A stretch of 64,000 bases of DNA, taken from Pseudonocardia thermophila. GTDB taxonomy: Bacteria > Actinomycetota > Actinomycetes > Mycobacteriales > Pseudonocardiaceae. Both the position numbers and the translations under genes were made by a program. The notes under the pieces are model-generated. The model worked only from the letters and a program-made list of their open reading frames with translations, did not search any database and was not told the DNA's origin. Positions 35,093 through 43,081 of the stretch are shown in pieces; the stretch's first letter is position 1, and the number at the start of each line of letters is the position of its first letter. The stretch lies in contig NZ_FRAP01000013.1 in assembly GCF_900142365.1 (NCBI RefSeq), positions 124,001 to 188,000 of the forward strand, written 5' to 3'.

Positions 35093-35787
35093 CGGCGCAC
35101 CGCCTGCCCGGAAGCCGCCACCCGAATCCCCGGGGCGCGGCGAGGCGCCCCAGACGACCCCGGCCACCCGCCGGGAGGGATCAGCTCGAGCCGCCGGGAA
35201 GGAGCTCCTGCAGACGTGATCCACCTCCACCACCCGCCTCGCGCACCGCACTGCGCCGCACCGCACCGGGCCGAGCACCACCGCAAGGTGGCCGCCTGCT
35301 CGCGCGCGTCGACGACGGCGGAGGAGGCGCGCAGCGCCCGAGGAACGAGGGCGCGAGCACCGCAGGAGCCGTCGTCGACACCCGAGGCGCGCGAGCCCGC
35401 GCTCGGCGACGGAGGAGCCGAGCGCAATCAACACAGCTCGCGCGCGTCGACGACGGCGGAGGAGGAGGAGGAGGAGGAGACGCGCAGCGCCGAAGGAACG
35501 AGGGCGCGAGCACCTCGACGACTCACCAGGCCGCGAGCACCGATCCCGTGCGGAGCCGTCGTCGACGCGGGGGACGCGCGAGCCGCGAGCCGGCGACGAA
35601 GGAACCGGGCGCAGATCAACGCGACGGAGCCGGGCGCAAGTCAGCGCTGTGGCTTCCCGCCGTCTCCCGGCGGAGAGCCGCATTCCTCCAAGATCACCTC
35701 GGGCAAGATCACCTCGGTTCCGCAGCCCGCTCAGCCGCCGACGAGCGCCGCTCGAGAGGCCCGGTGACCAGGGGCCGAGCCCTGGCG
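35093..35787. other. 695-bp gene-free region with degenerate repeats
   Basis: Arg/Ala-rich frames cross it on both strands, but none shows a start signal or family. It holds the repeat described at 35299-35660 and, near its end, a hairpin before the GNAT gene. Confidence 0.5.
35299..35660. repeat. Two degenerate repeat units of about 138 bases with a GGA run
   Basis: The block CTCGCGCGCGTCGACGACGG begins at 35299 and again at 35437. Both copies go on to GCGCAGCGCC(GA), then AACGAGGGCGCGAGCAC, and later a GAGCCGTCGTCGAC segment. Unit 2 carries an expanded GGA trinucleotide run near 35455-35480. Decayed tandem duplication in non-coding DNA. Confidence 0.7.
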
Positions 35788-35813
35788 GTAGGGCCCCGGC
35801 GAGGCCCTACCGT
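35788..35813 (+). promoter_or_regulatory. Hairpin overlapping the -10 box of the GNAT gene
   Basis: GTAGGGCC (35788-35795) and GGCCCTAC (35803-35810) form a perfect 8-bp dyad; the second arm runs into the -10 box TACCGT (35808-35813), which lies six bases before the GTG at 35820. A protein bound to the dyad would block the promoter. Confidence 0.5.
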
Positions 35814-35819
35814 CCAACC

Positions 35820-36320
35820 GTGCCCGAGATCCCCATCCCCTTCACCATCCGGCCCCTGACCACGGACGACCTGCCGTCCTGCACCTGGTCCGGCACCCCC
35901 ACCCACCTGCGCTACGTCCGAGCCGAACTGGCCCGGGCAGACCGAGGAGAGATCGACTACCTGGCCCTCTGCCCGCCGTCCGACCTCCCGGTGGGCCTCG
36001 CCTACATCGACTGGACCGACGACGAAGACGTCGGGACGATCGCCCAGCTGACGATCCACCCGGCCCTGCGCGGCTGCGGACTGGGCACCTTCCTCGTCCG
36101 AGCAGCCGAGGAGAGGATCAGGGCACGCAGGAGGAACCGCGCAGAGCTCGCCGTGGAGACGACGAACAGGAGAGCACGAGCTCTCTACGACCGCCTGGGC
36201 TACCGGGCGTACGGCGAGACGCGGGCCGCGTGGGACACCGAAACCCCGGACGGCAGGGTGGTCCGCCACGAAGCAACGATGACGCTGATGCGGAAGAGCC
36301 TCAGACTTCCGGCCCGATGA
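35820..36320 (+). CDS. GNAT-family N-acetyltransferase
   Basis: A 166-residue acetyltransferase with the GNAT core: IPFTIRPLTTDDLP at the start, IAQLTIHPALRGCGLGTFLV (the acetyl-CoA-binding R/Q-x-x-G-x-G/A loop) and LAVETTNRRARALYDRLGYRAYGE. Substrate unknown. The GTG at 35820 has no ribosome site but sits six bases after a TACCGT box, so the mRNA is likely leaderless. Its 3' end overlaps that of the convergent P450 gene by 20 bases. Confidence 0.85.
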   Translation: MPEIPIPFTIRPLTTDDLPSCTWSGTPTHLRYVRAELARADRGEIDYLALCPPSDLPVGLAYIDWTDDEDVGTIAQLTIHPALRGCGLGTFLVRAAEERIRARRRNRAELAVETTNRRARALYDRLGYRAYGETRAAWDTETPDGRVVRHEATMTLMRKSLRLPAR

Positions 36321-37488
36321 GCACCGGCAGCTTCGTCAACCCCCGAACCAGGTTCGAGTGCCGGTGCACCAACTCGTCCGCCGGCACCGCGAGCTCGGTC
36401 CCCGGCCGCCGAGCCAGGAACCGCCCGATCGCCTCCTGTCCCTCGATCCGCGCCAGCTGCGCCCCGAGGCAGTGGTGCACGCCGTGGCCGAACGCGACGT
36501 GCCGGGAGGCGTCCCGATCGACCTGCAGCTCATCGGCATCGGAGAACCGCGAGGGGTCCCGGTTGGCCGCGGCGAGGGACAGCAGCACCTGCGACCCCGC
36601 GGGGATCGTCACACCGCTGTACTCGACGTCCTCGGTGGTGAACCGGGCGGGCGTGGTGTGCACCGGGGAGTCGAAGCGGAGGAACTCGTCGACGGCGCTC
36701 GTGATCAGCTCGGGCTGATCGAGCAGCAGCTTGCGCTGCTCGGGGTGGGTGAACAGGGCGAGCAGACCGTTGCCGATGAGGTTGACGGTGGTCTCGTGCC
36801 CGGCGATGAGCAGCATCATCGCCATGGCGTTGAGCTCGTCCTCGGAGAGCCGGTCACCGTCGTCGGCGACCTCGATCAGGCCGCTGATCAGCCGGTCGTC
36901 GGGATTCTCCCGCTTGGCTGCGACGAGCTCGACGATGTAGCCGTTGAGCTTGCCCATCGCCTCCATCGCCTGCTGGTGGTCGGACGCGTCGACCATGGTG
37001 TTGGACCAGGCGGCGAAGTCCTCGCGGTCCTCGGCGGGCACCCCGAGCAGCTCGCAGATCACGAAGACGGGGAGCGGGAACGCGTACTCGGCGAGCAGGT
37101 CGACCTCGCCGGACTGCGGGAGTGCGTCGATCAGCTCGTCGGCGAGCCGGCGGATCTGCGGCCGCAGCTCCTCCATGCGGCGCAGCGTGAACGTGCGCGA
37201 GACGAGCTTGCGCAGCCGGGTGTGCTCCGGCGGGTCCATCAGGATCATCATCTTGACCGGCGGCCCGGGCGCGGTGGCGCGCTGCTCGGGCGGGAGGGTG
37301 TAGCGCCAGTCCTTGGACAGCCGTGGGTCGGCCAGTGCCGCGCGCGCGTCGTCGTAGCGCGTGAGCACCCACGCGGGGGTGCCGTGCAGCTCGATGCGGT
37401 GCACGGGATCGTCCGTGCGCAGTGCGCTGTAGGCGGGGTACGGGTCGTGCCAGAAGTCGCCCTCGTAGAGCGTGGCGGAAGCGGTCAC
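36301..37488 (-). CDS. Cytochrome P450
   Basis: A 395-residue soluble bacterial P450. Key motifs: I-helix AGHETT (229-234), the K-helix ExxR in AVDEFLRF, the meander, and the heme loop FGHGVHHCLGAQLA with C340 as the thiolate ligand. The N-terminal part with MDPPEHTRLRKLVSRTF is typical of actinomycete CYP105/107-type hydroxylases; the exact family cannot be set by eye. It needs a ferredoxin and reductase, not encoded next to it (fprA is 13 kb away). GTG start with GAGGAG upstream; two dyads cover the promoter region. Confidence 0.93.
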   Translation of the reverse strand: MTASATLYEGDFWHDPYPAYSALRTDDPVHRIELHGTPAWVLTRYDDARAALADPRLSKDWRYTLPPEQRATAPGPPVKMMILMDPPEHTRLRKLVSRTFTLRRMEELRPQIRRLADELIDALPQSGEVDLLAEYAFPLPVFVICELLGVPAEDREDFAAWSNTMVDASDHQQAMEAMGKLNGYIVELVAAKRENPDDRLISGLIEVADDGDRLSEDELNAMAMMLLIAGHETTVNLIGNGLLALFTHPEQRKLLLDQPELITSAVDEFLRFDSPVHTTPARFTTEDVEYSGVTIPAGSQVLLSLAAANRDPSRFSDADELQVDRDASRHVAFGHGVHHCLGAQLARIEGQEAIGRFLARRPGTELAVPADELVHRHSNLVRGLTKLPVLIGPEV

Positions 37489-37504
37489 CGGTCTCCTCGG
37501 ATCG

Positions 37505-37548
37505 ATGTAAGCAGTCGCTCACATGCAGATGTGAGCGCCAGCCTACAT
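37505..37548. promoter_or_regulatory. Two similar dyads 24 bp apart upstream of the P450
   Basis: Site 1 is ATGTAAGC-N4-GCTCACAT (37505-37524), site 2 ATGTGAGC-N4-GCCTACAT (37529-37548). Each is a 20-base imperfect palindrome and the two are in phase at 24 bases. Site 2 overlaps the stop of the FAD oxidase gene. TetR-type operators often have this form. Confidence 0.6.
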
Positions 37549-38682
37549 GCGGAACCGGGCCTCGGCCGGGGCGAAGAGCGCGACGTCCTGGGGCAGATCC
37601 GCGGCCGGCTGCCGCCCGGTCAGCACGGCGGCCGCGTACGCGGAGAGCGCGGGCGAGGTCTCGATGCCGGAGCCGCCCTGCCCGGCCACGAACGCGAACC
37701 CCGGCGCGTCCGGCCAGGAGCCCACGACCGGCCGCCGATCGGCCACGAACGACCGCAGCCCGGCCCAGCTGGTGCGCACCGAGCGCAGCCCCAGCCTCGT
37801 CGCCTCCTCCACCCGCTCCAGCGCGAGCGCGACGTCGAGCGGATCCGGCTTGGCGTCACCCGGCTCGGCCGGGCTCTCGTCGACCGGGGAGCACATGAGG
37901 TCGTCGCCGTCGGCCTTGAAGTAGAAGCGGTCGGCCGCCTCGATCACGAACGGCAGTCGCTCGGCGGGCCCGCGCAGCCGCGCCGGATCCGGCACCCGCA
38001 CCACCGCGATCGTGCGCCGGTGCGGCACCAGACCCACCTCGGTCACCCCGGCCCGGCGGGCGACGACGTCCGCCCACGCCCCGGCCGCGTCCACGACGAG
38101 CGGGGTGTCCAGCACCGCTCCCCCGCCCAGGTGCACCCGCCAGCCCGAGCCGGTCCGCTCGATCCGCTCGGCGGGCGCGCTCACCCGCACCTCTCCCCCG
38201 CGCGCCCGCAGCCCGCGCAGGTAGCCCTGGTGGAGCGCATCGGTGTCGACGTCCGCGGCGTCGACCACCGCGGCCGCGCGCAGCCACCCGGGCGCGAGCG
38301 CCGGGCAGAGCCGCTCCGCTTCCGCGGGATCGATCCGCTCCGCAGCCCCGGGCCCGCCCTCCCGCTCAGCCAGGTACTCCGCGAGCCGGCGCTCGGCCTC
38401 GTCGTCGCCGGCGACGAACAGCACCTGCCGCGGCAGCAGCAGCGGCGGCGTGCCGAGCTCGTCGACCAGCCGCGCGAACCGCGGACCGCTCGCCGCGATC
38501 AGCGCGCGCACATCGGCAACCCCGTGCCCGGGCACCCACGTCGCGGCCGACCGCGCCGTCGAGTGCCGGCCCGCGACCGGCTCGGCCTCCACCAGCACCA
38601 CCGCGCGATCGGCGGCCAGCTCGTAGGCCACCGATGCCCCGGCGATCCCACCCCCGATCACCACCGCGTCAGGCATCCCCAT
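37543..38682 (-). CDS. FAD-dependent oxidoreductase (DadA/glycine oxidase type)
   Basis: A 379-residue flavoprotein: dinucleotide-binding VVIGGGIAGASVAYELA followed by VVLVEAEPVAGRHSTARSAA (the DAO-family histidine/serine loop), a middle substrate domain with RFYFKADGDDLMCSPVDE, and the C-terminal FAD-contact GFAFVAGQGGSGIETSPALS. It resembles D-amino-acid dehydrogenases and sarcosine/glycine oxidases; the amine substrate is unknown. TAGCGT lies eight bases before the ATG. It is upstream of the P450 on the same strand, and the two may be transcribed together. Confidence 0.88.
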   Translation of the reverse strand: MGMPDAVVIGGGIAGASVAYELAADRAVVLVEAEPVAGRHSTARSAATWVPGHGVADVRALIAASGPRFARLVDELGTPPLLLPRQVLFVAGDDEAERRLAEYLAEREGGPGAAERIDPAEAERLCPALAPGWLRAAAVVDAADVDTDALHQGYLRGLRARGGEVRVSAPAERIERTGSGWRVHLGGGAVLDTPLVVDAAGAWADVVARRAGVTEVGLVPHRRTIAVVRVPDPARLRGPAERLPFVIEAADRFYFKADGDDLMCSPVDESPAEPGDAKPDPLDVALALERVEEATRLGLRSVRTSWAGLRSFVADRRPVVGSWPDAPGFAFVAGQGGSGIETSPALSAYAAAVLTGRQPAADLPQDVALFAPAEARFRM

Positions 38683-38690
38683 GCGGCCCG

Positions 38691-38696
38691 ACGCTA
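38691..38696 (-). promoter_or_regulatory. Leaderless -10 box TAGCGT for the FAD oxidase
   Basis: TAGCGT on the minus strand, eight bases before the ATG at 38682. Confidence 0.5.
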
Positions 38697-38734
38697 CCGC
38701 CGTAAATCGATGGCGCTCCTCCCGCGGTCGGGCC

Positions 38735-38740
38735 TACCTT
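38735..38740 (+). promoter_or_regulatory. -10 box TACCTT before a three-codon frame
   Basis: TACCTT six bases before ATGCGCCTGTGA at 38747, the spacing of leaderless starts in this window. Confidence 0.4.
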
Positions 38741-38746
38741 CTGCTC

Positions 38747-38758
38747 ATGCGCCTGTGA
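38747..38758 (+). CDS. Minimal frame Met-Arg-Leu-stop, possible leader
   Basis: ATG CGC CTG TGA placed six bases after a -10 box. Alone it is too short to trust, but the same promoter would go on to transcribe the 72-residue frame at 38889 after about 130 bases that include the palindrome GGACCGGTCC. It may be a translated leader or chance. Confidence 0.25.
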   Translation: MRL

Positions 38759-38888
38759 CGAGCAGCTCCCGCGGCCACGCGGAGCCCGCGGCCCCGGACC
38801 GGTCCGGTCGCCGCCGTCCCTCGGTTCCCCGGCCGGCACCGCCGCCACCAGCTGCCGTCAGCCGCATCCCTCGTACCGGAGGCCGCCC

Positions 38889-39107
38889 ATGGCTGCGCAT
38901 CCTTCGCCGCACCCCTCCCGATCGCCCCGACTCCCGCTCGACCTCACCGCCGACGCCGACGCGCCCGCGCCCACCAACCGGGCAGCCCGGCGCGGCCGAG
39001 GCCGGTCCAGCGGATCCCCCGTGCCCGGTTCGGCTCGCTACCAGCCACCGGTGCACGCGCGGCCTCAGCAAGGCCGGCGGATCAACCCGGTGCGCCGCAC
39101 CGGCTGA
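38889..39107 (+). CDS. Small basic Pro/Arg-rich protein
   Basis: A 72-residue, strongly basic protein with LPLDLTADADAPAPTN, an RRGRGRSS patch and RRINPVRRTG at the end. It has GGAGG seven bases before the ATG. No family recognised; disorder and charge suggest an RNA- or DNA-contacting peptide or no function. The phosphopantetheinyl transferase gene follows 79 bases later on the same strand. Confidence 0.45.
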   Translation: MAAHPSPHPSRSPRLPLDLTADADAPAPTNRAARRGRGRSSGSPVPGSARYQPPVHARPQQGRRINPVRRTG

Positions 39108-39174
39108 TCCGCATCGGGCCGCCGGTCCCGCGTCCACGGGACCGGCGGCCCCGATCGACACCCCGCCCGTCTGG

Positions 39175-39180
39175 GAAGAT
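39175..39180 (+). promoter_or_regulatory. Possible leaderless -10 box GAAGAT
   Basis: GAAGAT six bases before the GTG at 39187; weaker than the TANNNT boxes but in the same place. Confidence 0.35.
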
Positions 39181-39186
39181 TGCGGC

Positions 39187-39879
39187 GTGGGCACCCCCGC
39201 GGCGACCTGCCGGATCTTCTGGGCCGCACCGGTCGAGCCGACCTCGGCACCGCACCTCGTGCGACTGCTCGACGCCCACGAACGCGAACGCATGGCGCGG
39301 CTGCGGCGGCCCGCCGACCAGGCGCGCTACCTCGCCGCGCACGCGCTCACCCGCGTCGTCCTCGCCGACGTGCTCGGCGCACCCCCCGACCGGCTCACGT
39401 TCGACCGCACCTGCCGCTGCGGCCGCCAGCACGGCAAACCGGTGCTGCTGCAGCCGTTGGCGCCCGCGTTCTCGATGACCCACGCCGGCGACTTCGTCGG
39501 CGTCGCGGTGCACACCTCCCCCGTCGGCCTCGACGTGGAGGAGATCCGCCCGCTCTCCGATCTCACCGCGATGGCCGAGCACGCCCTCTCCGACACCGAG
39601 CTGGCGGCCGGCGCCGGCGCCACCCCCGAGGGCTTCTTCTCGGTGTGGACGCGCAAGGAGGCCGTGCTCAAGGCCACCGGCGACGGACTGTCCGTGCCGA
39701 TGAAGTCGGTCACGCTCGGGCCCGGCCGAGTGAAGGAGTGGACCGGCGACGGTGACCCGGGTGAGCCGATGTGGGTGCACGAGTCCAGCCCGGCCCCCGG
39801 CTACGTCGCCGCCGTCGCCGGGTTCGGCACCGAACCCCCGGCCGTCGTGGAGCAGGACGGCAACGCCCTGCTGCGGTAG
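39187..39879 (+). CDS. 4'-phosphopantetheinyl transferase, Sfp type
   Basis: A 230-residue Sfp-family enzyme. Metal and CoA-binding residues are clear: D116 and E118 in VGLDVEEI, and W154-TRK-E158-AVLK in FFSVWTRKEAVLKATGDG. It moves the phosphopantetheine arm of CoA to carrier proteins of polyketide, peptide or fatty acid synthases. A CRCGRQHGKP segment matches the family's Cys-x-Cys-Gly-x-x-H/Y-GKP motif. No synthase gene is in the window, so it may serve the whole genome. Palindrome copy 2 follows the stop by 16 bases. Confidence 0.93.
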   Translation: MGTPAATCRIFWAAPVEPTSAPHLVRLLDAHERERMARLRRPADQARYLAAHALTRVVLADVLGAPPDRLTFDRTCRCGRQHGKPVLLQPLAPAFSMTHAGDFVGVAVHTSPVGLDVEEIRPLSDLTAMAEHALSDTELAAGAGATPEGFFSVWTRKEAVLKATGDGLSVPMKSVTLGPGRVKEWTGDGDPGEPMWVHESSPAPGYVAAVAGFGTEPPAVVEQDGNALLR

Positions 39880-39895
39880 CACAGGGCAGACGCAA

Positions 39896-39940
39896 CGAAC
39901 GGCCCTTTCGTGCACCTGGAGCGCACGAAAGTGCCGTTCG
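39896..39940. repeat. Palindromic element, copy 2
   Basis: Arms 39896-39913 (CGAACGGCCCTTTCGTGC) and 39923-39940 pair with one mismatch around a 9-base loop ACCTGGAGC. Located just after the phosphopantetheinyl transferase stop. Confidence 0.8.
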
Positions 39941-39984
39941 CCGCGCCCGGCCCAGGCCGGCCATCATCGGGGTTCGCGCCTGGA

Positions 39985-40600
39985 CGCGGCGCGCGTAGGC
40001 CCGCGCAGCGCGGGCCCGGTCATCGCAGCGGGTGGAGCACCAGTGGCGCCGGCCCCGGCGCAGCAGGTAGCGGGTGCAGGGCGGGGAGCCGCACGCGACG
40101 AGGCGCTCGGCGTCCGGGCCCGTGAGCAGGTCGGCGGCGTCGTCCGCGAGTAGCGCGCGGGCGCGATCGACTACCCGGTCGGTGACGGCCGCACGGCGCG
40201 GTAGGACCCGTCGGCGGCGGCCCGGTGCAGGAGGGGCCCACCGGGGCCCGGTTCAGCGCGTCGTTGACGGCCGCCACCGCTTCGGGGCGGGCCGGCTCGC
40301 CGGCGACGCGGGCGGCGAACAACGCCCTGACGTGGTCGCGCCTCGCACGCAGCCGCGCCGCGCACGCCTCCTGCAGGTCGGCGTCCGCGGGCGTGAGGCC
40401 GCGCTCGGCGACCCACCGGTTCACCGTCTCCGGGGCGGCGAGCAGCTCGACACCGCCGTCCTGTCCACCGGGACCGCCGCGCATCCCCGTCCTGTTCGGC
40501 GGTGAGCCGGTCGTGCTGACCGTTGCCCGGGCCGCCGAGACTGCGGGGATCCTCGGCGCCCGCCGGGTCGTGCCCGACCACTGCGACAGCTGGCCCACGT
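39985..40600 (-). pseudogene. CGNR zinc-finger protein, broken by frameshifts
   Basis: Three minus-strand frames in succession give a CGNR-family protein. First frame: LLAAPETVNRWVAERGL and a helical ALFAARVAGEPARPEAVAAVN. Second frame, from about 40240: LLHRAAADGSYRAVRPSPTG, ending in a stop at 40171. Third frame, overlapping from about 40190: RVVDRARALLADDAADLLTG, VACGSPPCTRYLLRRG and CSTRCDDRAR, the C-terminal zinc site (40017-40092) with CDDR for CGNR. No single frame is intact, so the gene is decayed or the sequence has errors. Intact members are putative transcription regulators. It lies between palindrome copies 2 and 3. Confidence 0.6.
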
Positions 40601-40691
40601 CACCGAGAGCCGGGAAGGGGTCGTGGCCGCGTTCACCGCCGCCGGGCTGGCCGACCCGGCTCGTGATCCGCGCGTAGCGTCCGCGGCCGAC

Positions 40692-40746
40692 CGCAACGAA
40701 CGGCCCTTCCGTGCACCTGGAGTGGACGAAAGGGCCGTTCGTTGCG
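40692..40746. repeat. Palindromic element, copy 3
   Basis: Arms 40692-40716 and 40722-40746 pair over 25 bases with two mismatches; the left arm includes GCAACGAACGGCCCTTCC. It shares CCTGGAG in the loop with copy 2. Unlike the others it is not directly after a stop codon of an intact gene: it lies between the broken CGNR gene and dinB. Confidence 0.8.
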
Positions 40747-40790
40747 TCGGCTCGGACCCGGCGGCACCCGGAGGCGTCGGTGCGCCACCG

Positions 40791-40796
40791 GACAAT
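40791..40796 (+). promoter_or_regulatory. Leaderless -10 box GACAAT for dinB
   Basis: GACAAT six bases before the GTG at 40803, 44 bases after palindrome copy 3. Confidence 0.45.
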
Positions 40797-40802
40797 GGGG
40801 CC

Positions 40803-42107
40803 GTGAGCCGGCGGTGGGTGCTGCACCTCGACATGGACGCGTTCTTCGCATCCGTCGAGCAGCTCACCCGCCCCACCCTCGCCGACCGCCCGGTACTGGT
40901 CGGCGGGCTGGGACCGCGGTCCGTCGTGGCCGGGGCGAGCTACCAGGCGCGGGCCTTCGGCGCCCGATCGGCGATGCCGATGGCGCAGGCACGGCGGCTG
41001 GTCCCGCACGCGACCGTGCTCCCGGCCCGGTTCCCGCTGTACTCGGCCGTCTCGGAACGGGTGATGGCGGTGCTCGCCGAGGCCGCGCCCGTGCTGGAGC
41101 CGGTGTCGGTGGACGAGGCGTTCCTCGAACCGCCGGACCTCGCCGGCGCAGATGCCGCCACCGTCCACGAGTTCGGCGTCCGCCTGCGCAAGGCCGTCCG
41201 GGAGGCCACGGGGCTGCCCGCCTCGCTCGGCGCCGGCTCCGGCAAGCAACTGGCGAAGATCGCCTCCGAGCTGGCCAAGCCGGACGGGCTGCGGGTCATC
41301 GCCCCCGACGAGGAACGCGCCGTGCTCGATCCGCTGCCGGTGCGCGCGCTGTGGGGCGTCGGCCCGGTCGCCGAGCAGAGCCTGCGCAGCATCGACGTGC
41401 ACACCGTGGGCCAGCTCGCGGCGATGGACCTGCGCGAGGTCACCGCGGTGCTGGGCACGGCCGTCGGCACCGAGCTGCACCGCCTGGCGAACGGCATCGA
41501 CGACCGCCCGGTCGCCCCGCGCGGGGCCGCCAAGCAGGTGAGCGCCGAGACCACGTTCGACACCGACCTGACCGCCATGTCCGCGGTCCACGAGGCCGTG
41601 GCGAAGATGACGGCCGCCGCGCACCGCCGCCTGCTCGCCAGCGGCCGGGCGGCGCGCACCGTCACCGTGAAGGTCCGCGCCGCCGACTTCACCACGACGA
41701 GCCGCTCGGAGACCTCGCCGCTGCCCAGCACCGACCTCGCCACGCTCACGGCCACGGCGGTGCGGCTGGCCGGGTCCGCGGTACCCGCGGGCGGGGTGCG
41801 GCTGATCGGGGTGTCGCTCGCCGGGCTCACCGACGATCCGCCGCCTGCGCTGTTCGACCCGCAGCCACCGCCGGCGCCCGCGCCCCTCCCGGTGGTGACC
41901 GAGCCCGCCCCGGAACCGCCGCGACCCTGGCGCACCGGGGACGACGTCCACCATCCCGACCACGGGCACGGGTGGGTGCAGGGCGCCGGGCACGGGCGGG
42001 TCACCGTCCGGTTCGAGACCCGCAGCACCGGCCCCGGCCGGGCCGTCACCTTCTCCGCCGACGATCCTGCGCTCACCCGGGCCGATCCGCTGGCGAGCCT
42101 GGAGTGA
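40803..42107 (+). CDS. dinB: DNA polymerase IV (Y-family)
   Basis: A 434-residue translesion polymerase. Catalytic D10-M-D12 region (LHLDMDAFFASVEQ) and D104-E105 (SVDEAFLE) are present, with GSGKQLAKIASELAKPDGL, the helix-hairpin-helix PVRALWGVGPVAEQSL and the little-finger domain (ETTFDTDL). After a Pro-rich linker (about 350-385) the C-terminus has an extra HPDHGHGWVQGAGHGRVTVRFETR module, a small beta-barrel seen in actinobacterial DinB2-type proteins. No beta-clamp motif was identified by eye. GTG start, leaderless. Confidence 0.92.
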   Translation: MSRRWVLHLDMDAFFASVEQLTRPTLADRPVLVGGLGPRSVVAGASYQARAFGARSAMPMAQARRLVPHATVLPARFPLYSAVSERVMAVLAEAAPVLEPVSVDEAFLEPPDLAGADAATVHEFGVRLRKAVREATGLPASLGAGSGKQLAKIASELAKPDGLRVIAPDEERAVLDPLPVRALWGVGPVAEQSLRSIDVHTVGQLAAMDLREVTAVLGTAVGTELHRLANGIDDRPVAPRGAAKQVSAETTFDTDLTAMSAVHEAVAKMTAAAHRRLLASGRAARTVTVKVRAADFTTTSRSETSPLPSTDLATLTATAVRLAGSAVPAGGVRLIGVSLAGLTDDPPPALFDPQPPPAPAPLPVVTEPAPEPPRPWRTGDDVHHPDHGHGWVQGAGHGRVTVRFETRSTGPGRAVTFSADDPALTRADPLASLE

Positions 42108-42235
42108 CCTGCGGGTGAACCTGTTCCGACAGGGTCGTTGGTCAGTACCGCGATGATCGACGGCAGCGTAACCTCGCAGGTACCGGTGCTCCGCCCGCTC
42201 CGGACGGCCCGGTCGGTCGAGAAGGGATAGAGGCG

Positions 42236-42991
42236 GTGCACGTGCGAACGCGGTCGGCACGCCGATGGTGGGGGGTCGGCACCCTGCTGTTGGCCGTGCT
42301 CGCGCTGCTGTCGGCGGCCCGCTGCGTGATCACGATGGTCTACCTCGGGTTCGAGTTCAGCGCCGAGGTCAACCCGATCCGCACGCCGGCCAGCTACTAC
42401 GTGTTCGTCGAGGGCGGCAGCGCACCGTTCACGTCCGCCGCGGTCGCGCTCGCGGTCGCCGCACTCGCCGTCCTGGTGGGGATGACGTGGGCGGGCGCGC
42501 ACATGTCCGGTCGGCCCACCGTGCTGTTCTCGGTGTGGTCGCTGTGCCTGATCCTCGCCGCGATCTTCCCGACGGACAACAGCCCGGACATCACGTCGTT
42601 CAGCGGGTGGGTCCACCAGTTCGCCGGGGCCGGGATCCTGATGCTGCTGTCGTTCGCCGGGCTCGCCGCGGCGGCGCAGCTGGCCGAGAACCCGGCGTGG
42701 CAGCCGGTGGTGCCCATCGTGCGGGTGCTGTCCCTGGGCGCGGGCGTGCTCACCTCCCTGTACATCGCCTCGCGCGTCATCGAGCTGGCGCCCGAGGCGT
42801 TCGCCGCGATCGGCGTCGTCGACTTCGGTGGACTGCTGCAGCGGGCGTCGATGGCGTTCCAGATCGGGGTCGTGATGGCGCTGGCCCTGCACCTGATGCG
42901 GGTGTCGTGGCACGCGCTGCGGGCGGGCTCGGCCGAGCCCGCCGCGCCGGACGGCCCGGTCCGGCTGGGCGATCCACCGGCCACCTGCTGA
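42236..42991 (+). CDS. DUF998-type multi-pass membrane protein
   Basis: A 251-residue protein with six or seven membrane helices, polar-charged start MHVRTRSARRWW and the pattern FSVWSLCLILAAIFPTDNSPDITSFSGWVHQFAG, typical of DUF998 proteins (a helix ending in FP-D, then a His-containing helix start). Function of the family is unknown. GTG at 42236 follows AGAGG. It ends 90 bases before the FVDDP-domain pair. Confidence 0.8.
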   Translation: MHVRTRSARRWWGVGTLLLAVLALLSAARCVITMVYLGFEFSAEVNPIRTPASYYVFVEGGSAPFTSAAVALAVAALAVLVGMTWAGAHMSGRPTVLFSVWSLCLILAAIFPTDNSPDITSFSGWVHQFAGAGILMLLSFAGLAAAAQLAENPAWQPVVPIVRVLSLGAGVLTSLYIASRVIELAPEAFAAIGVVDFGGLLQRASMAFQIGVVMALALHLMRVSWHALRAGSAEPAAPDGPVRLGDPPATC

Positions 42992-43081
42992 CCGCTCCCC
43001 CGGTGCCGCCGTGCGGGCGAGGGATGTTTCACCTCGCCGCTGCGGAGGGATGCACCTGAGGCATCCGACACACGCGAAGGG

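Noticed and set aside
35090..35683. 197-residue Arg/Leu-rich minus-strand frame
   Set aside because: It spans the two repeat units and the GGA run, has no start signal, and its runs of Leu and Arg come from the trinucleotide repeat.
36358..39879. 1173-codon plus-strand open frame
   Set aside because: A shadow of the P450 and FAD oxidase genes that happens to run into the phosphopantetheinyl transferase frame; only the last 230 codons are real.
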